Origin: Sphaerisporangium album
Lineage (GTDB): Bacteria; Actinomycetota; Actinomycetes; Streptosporangiales; Streptosporangiaceae
Assembly: GCF_003323745.1 (NCBI RefSeq)
Contig: NZ_QOIL01000006.1
Span: 1 to 64,000 of the forward strand
Direction: 5' to 3'
DNA length: 64,000 nucleotides
The stretch's first letter is position 1; every line of letters begins with the position of its first letter. The position numbers and the translations under genes were made by a program. Below the pieces are notes generated by a model, which worked only from the letters and a program-made list of their open reading frames with translations, was not told the DNA's origin and did not search any database. Below are positions 14,700 to 22,771 of this stretch, piece after piece.

Positions 14700-16865
14700 A
14701 TGGCGCCCATGGTGGGTTCTCGCGCGAGTGGACGGGAGCGGAACGAATCGTCCGCCTCCCTGTCCTGGCTGGCGGACGCCCTCGGGGTGTCCCCCGGCTC
14801 CGCGCCGGGGCCGGTCGCCGCCGCGTGGGCCGAGACGCGCGACACGATGCGGGAGCCGCGCAACCAGGCCGTCGCCCACCCGAACGACTGGACGTCCGAC
14901 CCGTGGCTGGCGCGCGGCACGGGCATCACCGGGTCCGGGATGATCCCCACCTGGATCCCGCCGGACGGCATCGACGAGTGGCCCGCCGCCGACCTGACGG
15001 GCCTGCTGGACGTCTTCGCCTCCTCGGCGCGCCGCACCCGCCCGCAGACGCTCGCCGGGCCGTCGGAGGCGGCTGGGAACGTTCCCGGCGACGCCGTGGC
15101 GGCCTTCCTCCGGGAGGAAGCGGGGGCGGGAACGGACGGGGCCGCCGCCGTGCGGGCGCAGCACGTCCGCGCCTGGCTGGGCTGCGCGGTCGGGCCGCTG
15201 CTCCGCGAGGTCGTGCTCACCCCCGGAAACGGCCACGACGCGCTCGCCGCGGCCGCCGCCGCCCGGCTGGAGACCCCGCGCCGGGTCAACCTGCCCGTCT
15301 CGTGGGCCTCGGCGAACCAGTTCGCCGAGAAGTACCTCGACCTGCTGTACAACCTGCGGACGTCGGCCGACGGCCGTTTGGCGTTCCCCGACGCGGCGGA
15401 CGTCAGGACCGGCCAGGGAGAGGGCTGGCGCGAGCACTGGACCTGGCTGAGCCGCGACCTCGGCCTCGGCGACGTGCGCGAGGCGCTGCGGACGGCCGCG
15501 CGCCTCATGCGCCACCCGCCGCTCGTCGAGGGCCTGCTGCGGACGGTCGAGGCGCAGGACCGGCGGCTCGGCATGACGGCCCTCGGGGTCGCGCGGCGCT
15601 GGCTTCTCACCCTGAAGGCGATGGCGTGGCTGGAGGACGCCACCGCGCACGAGTGGGAGCACGTCCGGCCACGCGACCTCGCCTGCTTCGCGTTCAACGC
15701 GCTCAAGCCCGACTGGCCGCGCCGCGTCCTCGGCATCAGCCACCGGTCGATCGACACCAAGTCGGCGCTGAGCCGGACGGACCTGTGGTCCTCGGGCCGC
15801 TGCGCCATCGACGCCACCTACGTCCCGTCCTGGGAGACCAACACCGGCATGGTGTGGGGGCTGTTCGGCGCGACGCCCGCGATCGTCCGGGTGCGCTCGG
15901 CGGGCTACGAGAAGTCCGCCTGGTGCCGGCGCGAGGCCGAGCTGACCCACTACCTGGTCGAGCGGGCGGACTTCCTGGCCGAGCGGTGGGTGCTGGACCT
16001 CGTCCCCGGGGACCTCACCGCGCTCGAAGCCGCGCACAACGCGCGCGACCCCCGCCCGCGACCCGGCGCGGCCGTCCCCGTGCCGGCCAGGCGTCCGGCG
16101 CCGTACGAGGTGCCGGTCTGGACGCCCGGCCCGCGACCGGCCTGGCAGACGGCGGTGCTGCGGGCGAGCGCGGCGCTGCGCGTCATCAACACGCTTCTCG
16201 CGGACGCCGAGCTGACCAACCGGTTCGTCACCGAGTTCCTGCTGGGCGACGCGCACTTCCCGGAGCCCGCGCCGACCGGCCATCCGGAGGGCTGGCAGGC
16301 GTACCGCTCGATCTTCCGCGAGCTCCAGGCGCTGGCCGGCGGCACCGAGCCGGCCGTGCGGCTGCCCTGGGGGTACAGCGCCGAGCAGACCGCGCTCGAC
16401 GTGCACATGTTCCGGCGCCTGCCCCACCTCGGCGGGAGCGCTCACGTACGCGCGGGCTCCGGCACGCACGCGGGCACGGGCGCGGCCGGGCTGCGGGACG
16501 TGCTGGTCGCCTACGAGTTCCTGCGCAGCGAGTGGCCCTCGGTGGCCGGCGACCGGCGACGGTACCTCGCGGTCGACTGCCGCGACGTGCGGCCCGGGCT
16601 GTGGGCGGGCGACGAGCGGCTGTCCCTGCAACGCGGCCTGCTCGCGGTGCGCACACCCGTGCCGGTCTGGATCGTCCAGCGCGCCGGGCAGGAGGTCGAC
16701 ACCTGGCCCATCCCCGGCGACCACCCGATCTTCACCGAGCACTTCCCCGGCCAGTTCTCCTGGATGGCCGGGGAGCGCGACGACCGGGCGGCCCCGTCCC
16801 CCGGCTCGGGGCTGGAGTTCTCCCCCGCCCTCGCCGCCATGATCCGGCGTTCGGGCGATCGGTGA
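14700..16865 (+). CDS. Unknown 721-residue protein with a TIR-like segment
   Basis: No known family was recognised over the full length. It is soluble with no signal peptide. Residues 1-100 are Pro/Trp-rich (PTWIPPDGIDEWP); 150-335 look helical. Residues 340-434 resemble a TIR fold: a hydrophobic strand ending in ISHRS (346-350), a strand before DATYVPSWETNTGMVWGL, a strand AIVRVRS, then SAWCRREAEL (406-415), similar to the 'WCxxEL' helix of TIR domains. Residues 480-700 are helical with a Trp-rich end (HPIFTEHFPGQFSWM). TIR proteins cleave NAD+ or signal in defence, but a catalytic Glu cannot be assigned. The ATG at 14700 is used; GTG at 14688 and ATG at 14709 are alternatives. It is a single gene with no defence partner nearby. 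Confidence 0.7.
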   Translation: MAPMVGSRASGRERNESSASLSWLADALGVSPGSAPGPVAAAWAETRDTMREPRNQAVAHPNDWTSDPWLARGTGITGSGMIPTWIPPDGIDEWPAADLTGLLDVFASSARRTRPQTLAGPSEAAGNVPGDAVAAFLREEAGAGTDGAAAVRAQHVRAWLGCAVGPLLREVVLTPGNGHDALAAAAAARLETPRRVNLPVSWASANQFAEKYLDLLYNLRTSADGRLAFPDAADVRTGQGEGWREHWTWLSRDLGLGDVREALRTAARLMRHPPLVEGLLRTVEAQDRRLGMTALGVARRWLLTLKAMAWLEDATAHEWEHVRPRDLACFAFNALKPDWPRRVLGISHRSIDTKSALSRTDLWSSGRCAIDATYVPSWETNTGMVWGLFGATPAIVRVRSAGYEKSAWCRREAELTHYLVERADFLAERWVLDLVPGDLTALEAAHNARDPRPRPGAAVPVPARRPAPYEVPVWTPGPRPAWQTAVLRASAALRVINTLLADAELTNRFVTEFLLGDAHFPEPAPTGHPEGWQAYRSIFRELQALAGGTEPAVRLPWGYSAEQTALDVHMFRRLPHLGGSAHVRAGSGTHAGTGAAGLRDVLVAYEFLRSEWPSVAGDRRRYLAVDCRDVRPGLWAGDERLSLQRGLLAVRTPVPVWIVQRAGQEVDTWPIPGDHPIFTEHFPGQFSWMAGERDDRAAPSPGSGLEFSPALAAMIRRSGDR

Positions 16866-16907
16866 ACCCGCGCGCCGCTTGATCGGCTCGTGGGTAGAGT
16901 GACCGGG

Positions 16908-17336
16908 ATGCGATGTTTCGGGATGTACGCGCTGGTGGCGGGGCTGGCGGCGGCCGGGTGCGCTCCCGCGCCCGTCCACGCGGAGGCCGCGGGAGTGCTC
17001 CGCGAGGACGGCGCCACGCTGAGCCGCATCGCGCTGAGCGGCAAGAACGTCCGCACCGGCGACGACGGCTCGGGCTGCGCGCCCGGAACCCGCCGCGGCC
17101 TCTACACGATCACGGGCGACCTGGCGCCGGGCACCGAGCCGTCGGCCGTGGCGACGGCGCTCGGCACCGAGCTGCACACCATGGGCTACCAGGAGGCCGG
17201 AGGACCCGACGCGCGGTTCGGCGTGACCGTCAGCGTGCTGCGGAAGGACTCGCTCGACATCACCTTCACCGTCACGCTGCGCGGCCGGTCGCCGAACGTC
17301 GAGGTCGCCGGGACGACCGGCTGCCTGCCCGCGTGA
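16908..17336 (+). CDS. Small putative lipoprotein
   Basis: This 142-residue protein has a short signal with the lipobox LAAAGC (Cys about residue 17), so it is probably anchored to the outer face of the membrane. The mature part contains a conserved-looking SGCAPGTRRGLYTITGDLAPGTEPSAVA... region and ends GTTGCLPA, with two more Cys that may form a disulfide. No family was recognised. It starts at ATG 42 bases after the TIR-like gene; a GTG 18 bases upstream is possible. Confidence 0.65.
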   Translation: MRCFGMYALVAGLAAAGCAPAPVHAEAAGVLREDGATLSRIALSGKNVRTGDDGSGCAPGTRRGLYTITGDLAPGTEPSAVATALGTELHTMGYQEAGGPDARFGVTVSVLRKDSLDITFTVTLRGRSPNVEVAGTTGCLPA

Positions 17337-17375
17337 CGACGGCTCACGCGCAGCGGCGCGCGGCCGGGAGGGTGA

Positions 17376-18563
17376 TCACAGCGCCTCCGCCGGTGCGGTG
17401 CGGACCTCGCCGAACTCGCGGAGCTCGCGGAGCTCGACGCGCCGTCCCTCGGCCGAGGAGCGCAGCCCCGCCTCGGCCAGCCGCACGCCGCGCGCCCCGG
17501 CGGTGAAGTCGTACGGGAACGGCGTGCCGTCCACGACCGCGCGGACGAACATCTCCCACTGCACCTTGAAGCCGTTGTCGAACTCCTCGTTGTCCGGGAC
17601 CTCCTGCCAGTCGTCCCTGAAGGAGTGCGTCACGGGCACGTCCGGGTTCCACACGGGCTTCGGCGTGGACGCCCGATGCTGGATCCGGCAGCCGCGCAGC
17701 CCGGCCACCGCACTGCCGTGCGTCCCGTCCACCTGGAACTCCACCAGCTCGTCGCGGTGGACGCGCACGCACCACGAGGAGTTGATCTGCGCCACCACCC
17801 CGGCCTCCAGCTCGAAGATGCCGTACGCGGCGTCGTCCGCCGTGGCCCGGTACGCGCGGCCGTCCTCGTCGACACGCTCGGCGATGTGCGTGACCGTGCG
17901 CGCGGTGACCGCCTCGACCCGGCCGAAGAGGTTCTCCAGGACGTACGACCAGTGGCAGAACATGTCGAGCGCGATGCCGCCGCCGTCCTCGGCGCGGTAG
18001 TTCCAGGACGGGCGCTGCGCGCTCTGCCAGTCCCCCTCGAACACCCAGTAGCCGAACTCGCCGCGCACGGACAGGACGCGGCCGAAGAAGCCGCCGTCCA
18101 CCAGGCGCCTGAGCTTGAGCAGGCCCGGCAGGAAGAGCTTGTCCTGCACGACGCCGTGCCTGACCCCGGACTCCCCGGCCAGGCGGGCCAGCTCGACCGC
18201 CTCGGCGAGCGTCTCGGCGGTCGGCTTCTCGGTGTAGACGTGCTTGCCCGCCTCGATGGCCCGGGTGATCGCGCCCACGCGGGCGGAGGTGACCTGGGCG
18301 TCGAAATACAGGTGGTTGTCCGGGTCGCGCAGGGCGCCGGCGAGGTCGGTGGTCCAGTTCTTGATGGCGTGCCGCTCGCAGATCTCGCGCAGCTTGGACT
18401 CGCTGCGCCCGACCAGCACGGGTTGCAGCAGCACCCTCCCGCCCCCGGCGACCGCAACGCCGCCGCCCTCGTTGATGGCCAGGATCGACCGCACCAGATG
18501 TTGCCGATAGCCCATGCGACCGGTCACACCGTTCATGACGACGCCCAGGGTGCGTGTGGTCAC
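17376..18563 (-). CDS. Gfo/Idh/MocA family oxidoreductase
   Basis: This 395-residue NAD(P)-dependent sugar or inositol dehydrogenase family protein has an N-terminal Rossmann domain (starting TLGVVMNGVTGRMGYRQHL, with DLAGAL and the family hallmark GKHVYTEKPTAETLAEA, where Glu-Lys-Pro carries the catalytic Lys) and a C-terminal GFO_IDH_MocA_C domain (GGGIALDMFCHWSYVLENL). The start is GTG with GAGGAGG six bases upstream. Two LacI-type operators lie about 75-120 bases upstream, so expression is probably induced by a sugar. No transporter is adjacent; the substrate is unknown. Confidence 0.88.
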   Translation of the reverse strand: MTTRTLGVVMNGVTGRMGYRQHLVRSILAINEGGGVAVAGGGRVLLQPVLVGRSESKLREICERHAIKNWTTDLAGALRDPDNHLYFDAQVTSARVGAITRAIEAGKHVYTEKPTAETLAEAVELARLAGESGVRHGVVQDKLFLPGLLKLRRLVDGGFFGRVLSVRGEFGYWVFEGDWQSAQRPSWNYRAEDGGGIALDMFCHWSYVLENLFGRVEAVTARTVTHIAERVDEDGRAYRATADDAAYGIFELEAGVVAQINSSWCVRVHRDELVEFQVDGTHGSAVAGLRGCRIQHRASTPKPVWNPDVPVTHSFRDDWQEVPDNEEFDNGFKVQWEMFVRAVVDGTPFPYDFTAGARGVRLAEAGLRSSAEGRRVELRELREFGEVRTAPAEAL

Positions 18564-18635
18564 GCAGAGCCTCCTCTGGTCACGTGCTGGAAGCGGACCG
18601 GCGGGCGGGCCTGCGCTGCCGGCACGACCATGCGG

Positions 18636-18683
18636 GGTAAACGCTTTCCAATCCCGGCTCATATACCCGGGAAAGCGCTCTCT
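18636..18683 (-). promoter_or_regulatory. Two LacI-family operators with a -10-like element between them
   Basis: GGTAAACGCTTTCC (18636-18649) and GGAAAGCGCTCTCT (18670-18683) both match the LacI/GalR consensus centred on CG (GGAAAGCGCTTTCC). Their centres are 34 bases apart, about three helical turns. On the minus strand TATATG lies between them and may be the -10 of the oxidoreductase promoter. The regulator gene is not in the window. Confidence 0.7.
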
Positions 18684-18792
18684 GAGCCGCAGCCTAAGTT
18701 CGCCCCGACAAGCCGGTCAAGCAACGCGCCCCGCCCCCGCCCCGAAAACGTGCGCGAGCGCTCCCTGATGGCGGTAAGCTCATAAACAACGA

Positions 18793-18869
18793 CGCGGGGT
18801 GGAGCAGCTCGGTAGCTCGCTGGGCTCATAACCCAGAGGTCGCAGGTTCAAATCCTGTCCCCGCTACCA
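18793..18869 (+). tRNA. Initiator tRNA-fMet (anticodon CAT)
   Basis: The 77-base cloverleaf has an encoded CCA end. The anticodon loop is CTCATAA, closed by three G-C pairs (GGG/CCC), and the acceptor begins with an unpaired C opposite T, both hallmarks of initiator tRNA. D arm GGAGCAGCTCGG and T arm GCAGGTTCAAATCCTGT are canonical. A -10-like TAAGCT lies at 18775-18780. It stands alone and is followed at once by a strong terminator. Confidence 0.97.
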
Positions 18870-18871
18870 AG

Positions 18872-18903
18872 AAGGCCCTGGCCATTTCGATGGCCAGGGC
18901 CTT
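18872..18903 (+). terminator. Rho-independent terminator of the tRNA gene, TTCG tetraloop
   Basis: A perfect 14 bp stem (AAGGCCCTGGCCAT with its complement) closed by TTCG is followed by TTCTTTG. UUCG loops are very stable. It begins three bases after the tRNA CCA end. Confidence 0.9.
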
Positions 18904-18942
18904 TTCTTTGTCTTTCCGGCCTGCTTTCCGGGGACCAGCTCG

Positions 18943-19857
18943 TCACCGCCGGGGCGGCACCGGGACGCGCATCAAATCTTCGGCCACCACCAGGTCGCTC
19001 TCGAAGTGGCGGCGGGCCTCGGTGGCGAAGGCCGTGGGGTCGGGGTAGCGCTGGCTGAAGTGGGTCAGGACGAGGCGGCGGACGCCGCTCTCGCGGGCCA
19101 CGCGGGCGGCCTGGCCGGCGGTGAGGTGGCCGAACTCGTGCGCCAGGCGGGCGTCGGCGTCCAGGAACGTCGACTCGATGACCAGCATGTCGGCGCCTTC
19201 GGCGAGGGTGTGGACGCCCTCGCACAGGCGGGTGTCCATGACGAACGCGAACCGCTGGCCGGGCCGGGGCTCGCTGACCTCCTCGACGGTCACCGTGCGC
19301 CCGCCCACGCGGATGCCTCCCTCGCGCACCAGCTCGCCCACGCGGGGGCCGCTGATGCCGAGGGCCGCGAGGCGGTCCGGCAGCATGCGGCGCCCGTCGG
19401 GTTCGACCAGCCGGTAGCCGTAGGCCTGGACGGGATGGTCCAGAGGATGGGCCTCCAGCCGGCCGAACGCGCCCTCGGCGATCACTCCGGGCGCGCGCAC
19501 GGGCTGGGCGATGACAGTGGCGGTCTCGTGGTAGGAGCTGGCGTGCCGCAGGCGGGCGAAGTACTCGGCGCCCGAGGCCGGGAAGTGGGCGTACACGGGA
19601 TGCGGCACGCGGTCCAGGGACATGCGCTGGACGACGCCGGGCACGCCGAGGCAGTGGTCGCCGTGGAAGTGGCTGATCAGGATGCGGGTGATGTCGGTGG
19701 CGGCCACCCCCGCCATGATCATCTGGCGCTGGGTGCCCTCGCCCGGGTCGAACAGCAGACCGGCGCCGTCCCAGCGCAACAGGTAGGCGTTGTGGTTGCG
19801 CCGGCGGGTCGGCGTCTGACTGGCCGTACCTAGGACGACGAGCTCACGCGTGGACAC
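18943..19857 (-). CDS. rnz: Ribonuclease Z (tRNA 3' processing endonuclease)
   Basis: This 304-residue metallo-beta-lactamase-fold endonuclease removes 3' trailers of tRNA precursors. The zinc motif is HFHGDH (residues 63-68); further ligands are in SSYHET and VMDTRL, and LTHFSQRY is the conserved motif near the C-terminus. The length equals the bacterial RNase Z short form. It starts at GTG with a weak ribosome-binding site. It is convergent with the tRNA-fMet gene, which suits its role but may be chance, since that tRNA has an encoded CCA. Confidence 0.93.
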   Translation of the reverse strand: MSTRELVVLGTASQTPTRRRNHNAYLLRWDGAGLLFDPGEGTQRQMIMAGVAATDITRILISHFHGDHCLGVPGVVQRMSLDRVPHPVYAHFPASGAEYFARLRHASSYHETATVIAQPVRAPGVIAEGAFGRLEAHPLDHPVQAYGYRLVEPDGRRMLPDRLAALGISGPRVGELVREGGIRVGGRTVTVEEVSEPRPGQRFAFVMDTRLCEGVHTLAEGADMLVIESTFLDADARLAHEFGHLTAGQAARVARESGVRRLVLTHFSQRYPDPTAFATEARRHFESDLVVAEDLMRVPVPPRR

Positions 19858-19968
19858 CTGCGCCAGGATAGACCGCCGGGCGCGTCCGGGGCTCCAGGCT
19901 TTCCGGTGGCGGCGGACACGCGGGCATTACGGTGCCGGGGTTCGCGGACCGGAGGCGCCCGGCGCGTC

Positions 19969-20895
19969 TCAGAGGTGCTCGGCGAGGAACGCCGTGGTCG
20001 CCTCGACGGCCTGGGTGACGTAGGGCTCGGTGTCGTAGAGGTCGATGTGGTGGCGGGCGTCGAGCCAGACGATCCGCTTCGGGCCCTCCATGCGCTTGTA
20101 CGCCTCCTCGGCCCCCTCCGGCGCGCAGAGGCGGTCGACGACGCCGTGCACGATGAGCCCCGGTTTGGGGGCCAGGAAGTCCGCGCCGATCATGCCGTCC
20201 ATCGTGATGAGCTCGCGGACCGACGCCCGGGTGACCTCGTTGACCCACGAGGGCGCGGCCGAACGCGCGGTGCCGTAATAGGCGAACGGCTCCTCCCCCG
20301 GCATGGCCGCCTCCCCCGACACGGCCACCGCGGGAAGGTACTCGACCTCGCCACCCAGGTCCTGGCGCTCCAGCACGCCGGTGAGCGCGGCCAGCGCCTC
20401 CTCGTAACCGTCGTCGGACATGCCCGCGCGCATCGCGTACGGGTTGTCGTACGCGCCCGCGATGCCGGCGAAGACCTTCACCCGGGGGTCGAACGCGGCG
20501 AAGCGCAGAGCGTACCCGCCGCCGAGGCAGATGCCGACGACGCCGACCCGCTCGCCGTCCACGGAGGGGAGCGCGCGCAGGTAGGAGACGGCGGCGCGCA
20601 GGTCGGCGAGCTTGCCCTGCGGGTCCTCGTGCCGGCGCGGCGTGCCCTGGGAGGAGCCGAAGTTGCGGTGGTCGAACGCCAGCGTGACGTACCCCGCCTC
20701 GGCGAGCCGCGCCGCGTACAGGCCGGTCACCTGCTCCTTCACGCCGGTGAACGGACCGGTGAGGACGAGCGCGGGACGCGGCCCCTCCCCTGTGGGCACG
20801 CGCAGGTCGCCCGCGAGAGTGAGACCGTCGGCCTTGAACGTCACCGGGTCGATCACGACGGGCGCGGCCACGGGCTCGGGGACTGGCACGGTCAT
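19969..20895 (-). CDS. Dienelactone-hydrolase-like alpha/beta hydrolase (Cys nucleophile)
   Basis: This 308-residue enzyme has an alpha/beta hydrolase fold. The nucleophile elbow reads GICLGGG, so the nucleophile is Cys123 rather than Ser, as in dienelactone hydrolases. DHRNFGSSQG before it is the usual oxyanion region, GLIVHGVVDRLCAPEG carries the acid and DARHHIDLYD the probable His. It starts at ATG; a GTG 18 bases earlier is an alternative. It lies 22 bases after the S9 peptidase gene and is probably the last gene of the peptide-amide operon, where it could hydrolyse an ester, amide or lactone product. Confidence 0.8.
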   Translation of the reverse strand: MTVPVPEPVAAPVVIDPVTFKADGLTLAGDLRVPTGEGPRPALVLTGPFTGVKEQVTGLYAARLAEAGYVTLAFDHRNFGSSQGTPRRHEDPQGKLADLRAAVSYLRALPSVDGERVGVVGICLGGGYALRFAAFDPRVKVFAGIAGAYDNPYAMRAGMSDDGYEEALAALTGVLERQDLGGEVEYLPAVAVSGEAAMPGEEPFAYYGTARSAAPSWVNEVTRASVRELITMDGMIGADFLAPKPGLIVHGVVDRLCAPEGAEEAYKRMEGPKRIVWLDARHHIDLYDTEPYVTQAVEATTAFLAEHL

Positions 20896-20917
20896 GCCGC
20901 CACCGTACGGCACCGGC

Positions 20918-22771
20918 TCACCCGACGAGCCAGCGTCCCAGCCAGCTGGCGACGGCCTCCCAGAAGACCAGCTTGTTGGCCGTCCGCACGGTCTCGTGGC
21001 CCTCGTCCTCGAACAGCAGGTAGCGGCAGGGGATGCCGCGCGCGGTGGCGGCGGCCACGACCTGCTCGGCCTCGTAGACCGGCACGTTGGTGTCCTGGGC
21101 GCCGTGGACGACCAGCAGCGGCGCGGTGAGCCGGTCGAAGGAGTGGATCGGCGACAGCGAGCGCAGCAGCTCGCGGTCGGCCACCGGGTCGCCGTACTCG
21201 CCGACGGCGGCGGCCGCGATCCACGGCTCGGTGAGGGCGTAGAACGTCGCGAAGTCGGCCATGCCGCACACGTCGACGCCCGCCCGGAACAGCTCCGGGT
21301 AGGTGACCAGGGCGGCGAGCGTGAGGTAGCCGCCGTAGGAGCGGCCCATGCAGGCGACGCGGCCGGGGTCGGCGACGCCGATCCTCACCATGTGCTCGAC
21401 GCAGTCGGCGACGTCGTCGATGGCGTGGAAGCGCAGCGCGTGGTTGTCGGCGTCGAGGAAGGCCCGCCCGTACCCCGAGGAGCCCCGGACGTTCGGCGCG
21501 AACACGCTGATGCCGGCCATGAGGAGCCGGTGGAAGAGCGGGTTGAACGTGGGGCGTTCCTGGCTTTCCGGGCCGCCGTGCAGGTAGATGAGGCACGGCC
21601 CGGCGGACGGCCCCGCGCGGTGCAGCCAGCCGGTCAGCTCCAGGCCGTCCCGGGCGGCGAAGCGGACCAGCTCGGTCTCGACCCCGTCCGGCAGCGGCTC
21701 GTCCCCCGCGACCCGGTGGTACCGGCCGCTCTCCAGGTCGCACAGCAGGATGTGGGACGGCGTGTCCGGGGACTCGGCCGCCAGCACGGCGAGCGTGCCG
21801 TCGCAGGAGATCCGTGCCGAGGTGACCACGTCGGCGGGCGGCGGGGGCAGCGGGCGGAGGTGGTTGCCCTGGAGGTCGGCGACCTCCAGCTCGGAGCGGC
21901 CCATGACGTTCCAGGCCAGCAGGGCCACGCGGCCGTCCAGGCTGACCGAGAACCGGTCGAGGTCGGCCTCCGGGCGCTCGGCGACCACGCGCGGCGCCCC
22001 GCCGACCGGCACGGCGACCAGCGCGGCGCGGTCGCGGCCCGCGTCGGAGCGGACGTAGGCGATCTCGCCGTCCGGCGACAGCGCGCCGAGGTCGGTGGTG
22101 GCCGGCAGCAGCGGGCGCTCGTCGCCGACGGGAAGGTCGGCGACGGCCATCATGCGCTGGCCGCGCGGCCCGTGGCGCAGCAGCGCGCGCCGGTGGTCGC
22201 GGCTCACCGCGCTCGGCCACATCAGCGGCCCGCTGGCGATGGTGTCCCGGTGGCCGAGCTCGGCGTCGATCAGGACGGCCTCGGTGGTGCCCGAGCCGCT
22301 GAGCTCGGCGACGAGCAGGGTGGCGCCGCGCCCGGTCCACCGGACGAACACGGCCGAGCCCCGCGCGGGGGCGTCCACCGGCCCGGCGAGCAGGCGCCGG
22401 TCGGTGCCGTCCGGGCGTACCGCCCAGACCTGGGTGTGCTCGCCGCCGCCGGGGGCGACCAGGACGGCGAGCCACGCGCCGTCGGGCGACCAGAGCACGT
22501 CCCCGACCGGCTCCGGCCCGGTGTCGACGAGCCAGGCGGGGGCGGGAGGTCCCTGGGACGGGGTCGCCCCGCCGGGAGGCAGGGGCTGGACCCAGACGCG
22601 GGGAGAGCCGTCGCGGTCGCTGACGAAGGCGACGGCCGTGCTGTCAGGGGACAGTGCGGGAGACCGGCAGGTCCACGAGACGTCTACTTCAGACTCCTTG
22701 CGCTTGCAGCCACAGTTCGAGAAGTCCAAGTTGCCACAAAGCGTTGGCTCCGAGTGTGGTTCTGTGGTCAT
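20918..22771 (-). CDS. S9 family prolyl-oligopeptidase-type peptidase
   Basis: This 617-residue serine peptidase has an N-terminal beta-propeller with WD/TolB-like blades (SPDSTAVAFVSDRDG, WSPDGAWLAVLV) and a C-terminal alpha/beta hydrolase. The triad is Ser478 (GRSYGG), Asp560 (HGAQDTNVP) and His592 (EDEGHE). It has no signal peptide, so it should cleave short peptides in the cytoplasm. The only in-frame start overlaps the end of asnB by 83 bases; the resulting N-terminus is Cys-rich (CGNLDFSNCGCKRKE). Within this operon it may degrade or trim the peptide product, in the place taken by an M42-type hydrolase in the related NAGGN trio. Confidence 0.85.
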   Translation of the reverse strand: MTTEPHSEPTLCGNLDFSNCGCKRKESEVDVSWTCRSPALSPDSTAVAFVSDRDGSPRVWVQPLPPGGATPSQGPPAPAWLVDTGPEPVGDVLWSPDGAWLAVLVAPGGGEHTQVWAVRPDGTDRRLLAGPVDAPARGSAVFVRWTGRGATLLVAELSGSGTTEAVLIDAELGHRDTIASGPLMWPSAVSRDHRRALLRHGPRGQRMMAVADLPVGDERPLLPATTDLGALSPDGEIAYVRSDAGRDRAALVAVPVGGAPRVVAERPEADLDRFSVSLDGRVALLAWNVMGRSELEVADLQGNHLRPLPPPPADVVTSARISCDGTLAVLAAESPDTPSHILLCDLESGRYHRVAGDEPLPDGVETELVRFAARDGLELTGWLHRAGPSAGPCLIYLHGGPESQERPTFNPLFHRLLMAGISVFAPNVRGSSGYGRAFLDADNHALRFHAIDDVADCVEHMVRIGVADPGRVACMGRSYGGYLTLAALVTYPELFRAGVDVCGMADFATFYALTEPWIAAAAVGEYGDPVADRELLRSLSPIHSFDRLTAPLLVVHGAQDTNVPVYEAEQVVAAATARGIPCRYLLFEDEGHETVRTANKLVFWEAVASWLGRWLVG

